64,000 nucleotides of DNA. Origin: Stentor roeselii. Taxonomy: Eukaryota > Ciliophora > Heterotrichea > Heterotrichida > Stentoridae. The notes under the pieces are model-generated. The model saw only the letters and a program-made list of their open reading frames with translations. It searched no databases and was not told where the DNA came from. The stretch spans positions 103,241 to 167,240 of the forward strand of contig RSEH01000079.1 of NCBI GenBank assembly GCA_006503475.1, read 5' to 3'. Position 1 is the first letter of the stretch; every line of letters starts with the position of its first letter. Positions 63,198 through 64,000 of this stretch are shown one piece after another. The translations under genes were made by a program, and so were the position numbers.

Positions 63198-64000
63198 ATG
63201 CATTCAGAGAAGAAAGGTCCTTCAGTTCATTCTCTGATCGACTTACTCCGAATCCCTCCAGATGAGCGAAAGTCTTCAGAAATAGATTCAATCTGCCGTC
63301 AGACAAGCAACTTAAAATTCTTTCAAGACCTAACCGAAAAAGAAGAGTCTTCAAAACTCCACCAAGAATGTTGCAAAGTCCTATCAGTTGAGTCCTTCGA
63401 TGCAAATCAATACGTGTGTCGTAAAGGTGAAGAAGGCCAAGCTTTTTTCTTCATATTAAAAGGAAGTGTGAGTATTTTATCACAAGAGCCTTTCGAAGCA
63501 GAAGAAGAAGAAAATTCTTCAATTCCTGACTCTTGTCAAGAAAAAATTCAAGAAAACGTTGACCCTCTTCGTGAAAAAGAAATCGCAGTGCTTCTTGTCG
63601 GGCAGTCCTTCGGCGAAATGGCCCTGATCAACGACCGGCCGAGGTATTTTTCAGTGAAATGCCTCGAAGCGACTGTTTTAGGCGTTTTGCAAAAGAAAGA
63701 CTATCAAATCATCGCAAAAGTCCATCAAATGCAGATCAATGAAAAAGTCGAGTTCATTCGAAACATGGAAGCTTTTAAGACCTGGACTCGCATTGCAGTA
63801 CAAAAAGTCAGTTATTTCTTTAAAAGCTCTGGATTTAAAAAAGGAAATGTCGTGTATCAAGAAGGTGACCCGCCGAAAGATGTTTTTATTGTCAAAGAAG
63901 GAGAATTTGTTTTCACTCAGAAGTTTTTAATTGACGCAGGTGATAAGAACCCGGATGATGCTTTTGGAAGGCTCAATCGGAGAAGGGCTGAAAGGGTTTT
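63198..64000 (+). CDS. Cyclic-nucleotide-binding-domain protein (partial, runs off window)
   Basis: Open from the ATG at 63198 to the window end, 267 codons seen. The first cNMP-binding domain (~65-185) has 'RKGEEGQAFFFILKGSVSIL' and a phosphate-binding cassette 'FGEMALINDRPRYFSV' with the key E140 and R149, so it should bind nucleotide. An acidic insert of ~30 residues (98-128) lies between its strands. A second domain begins at ~210 ('GFKKGNVVYQEGDPPKDVFI'). The Glu and Arg are as in PKA/PKG regulatory domains; the missing C-terminus decides whether it is a kinase, a CNBD2-like protein or a channel fragment. Divergent from GAPDH. Confidence 0.9.
   Translation, partial: MHSEKKGPSVHSLIDLLRIPPDERKSSEIDSICRQTSNLKFFQDLTEKEESSKLHQECCKVLSVESFDANQYVCRKGEEGQAFFFILKGSVSILSQEPFEAEEEENSSIPDSCQEKIQENVDPLREKEIAVLLVGQSFGEMALINDRPRYFSVKCLEATVLGVLQKKDYQIIAKVHQMQINEKVEFIRNMEAFKTWTRIAVQKVSYFFKSSGFKKGNVVYQEGDPPKDVFIVKEGEFVFTQKFLIDAGDKNPDDAFGRLNRRRAERV

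Overview
This window looks like macronuclear DNA of a heterotrich ciliate, most like Stentor. Four features support this. Spacers are AT-rich and genes are packed tightly, with facing stop codons 0-1 nt apart in two places. Introns are exactly 15 nt (GT...AG), and seven can be placed. The code is standard: TAA, TAG and TGA all end well-supported genes, and a 3948-codon frame stays open, which argues against ciliates that reassign stop codons. Finally there is a ciliary gene set (meckelin, a cytosolic carboxypeptidase). The species call is inference; the introns, code and gene identities are read from the sequence.

Layout. 0.7-6.3 kb (-): a ~1850-residue secreted/membrane protein of four lectin-like beta-sandwich modules alternating with Cys-rich blocks and ending in several membrane spans. 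9.9-13.6 kb (-): its dead tandem copy, with a ~1.9 kb internal deletion. 15.1-24.6 kb: a compact block holding a coiled-coil protein, meckelin (TMEM67), an EF-hand-like protein, a thioredoxin-fold membrane protein, a cytosolic carboxypeptidase and a cyclic-nucleotide phosphodiesterase. 24.9-30.5 kb (+): a second intact member of the giant lectin-like family. 31.6-37.1 kb: FCP1/CTDSP-type phosphatase, TPR protein, exosome subunit RRP4, NEDD8-conjugating UBC12 and a SFT2-like Golgi transport protein. 37.1-49.0 kb (-): one uninterrupted 3948-residue HECT ubiquitin ligase. 61.4-64 kb: a SAYSvFN/SEC-C protein, GAPDH and the start of a cyclic-nucleotide-binding protein.

The stretch 49-61.2 kb is different. 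It holds no intact gene that I can support but is a mosaic of relics: two different Fanzor (eukaryotic TnpB-like RNA-guided nuclease) remnants, a copine remnant, a third lectin-family relic broken into two oppositely oriented halves, a duplicated SAYSD1/GAPDH-3' segment, and an inverted piece of the HECT gene. This is the most unusual part of the window.

Themes. Meckelin (transition zone) and the carboxypeptidase (tubulin deglutamylation) are ciliary. The phosphodiesterase and the cyclic-nucleotide-binding protein fit cyclic-nucleotide signalling. UBC12 and the HECT ligase belong to ubiquitin-like pathways. Aligning the three lectin-family copies shows that two of the 15-nt introns contain no in-frame stop and would be translated by any ordinary ORF search.
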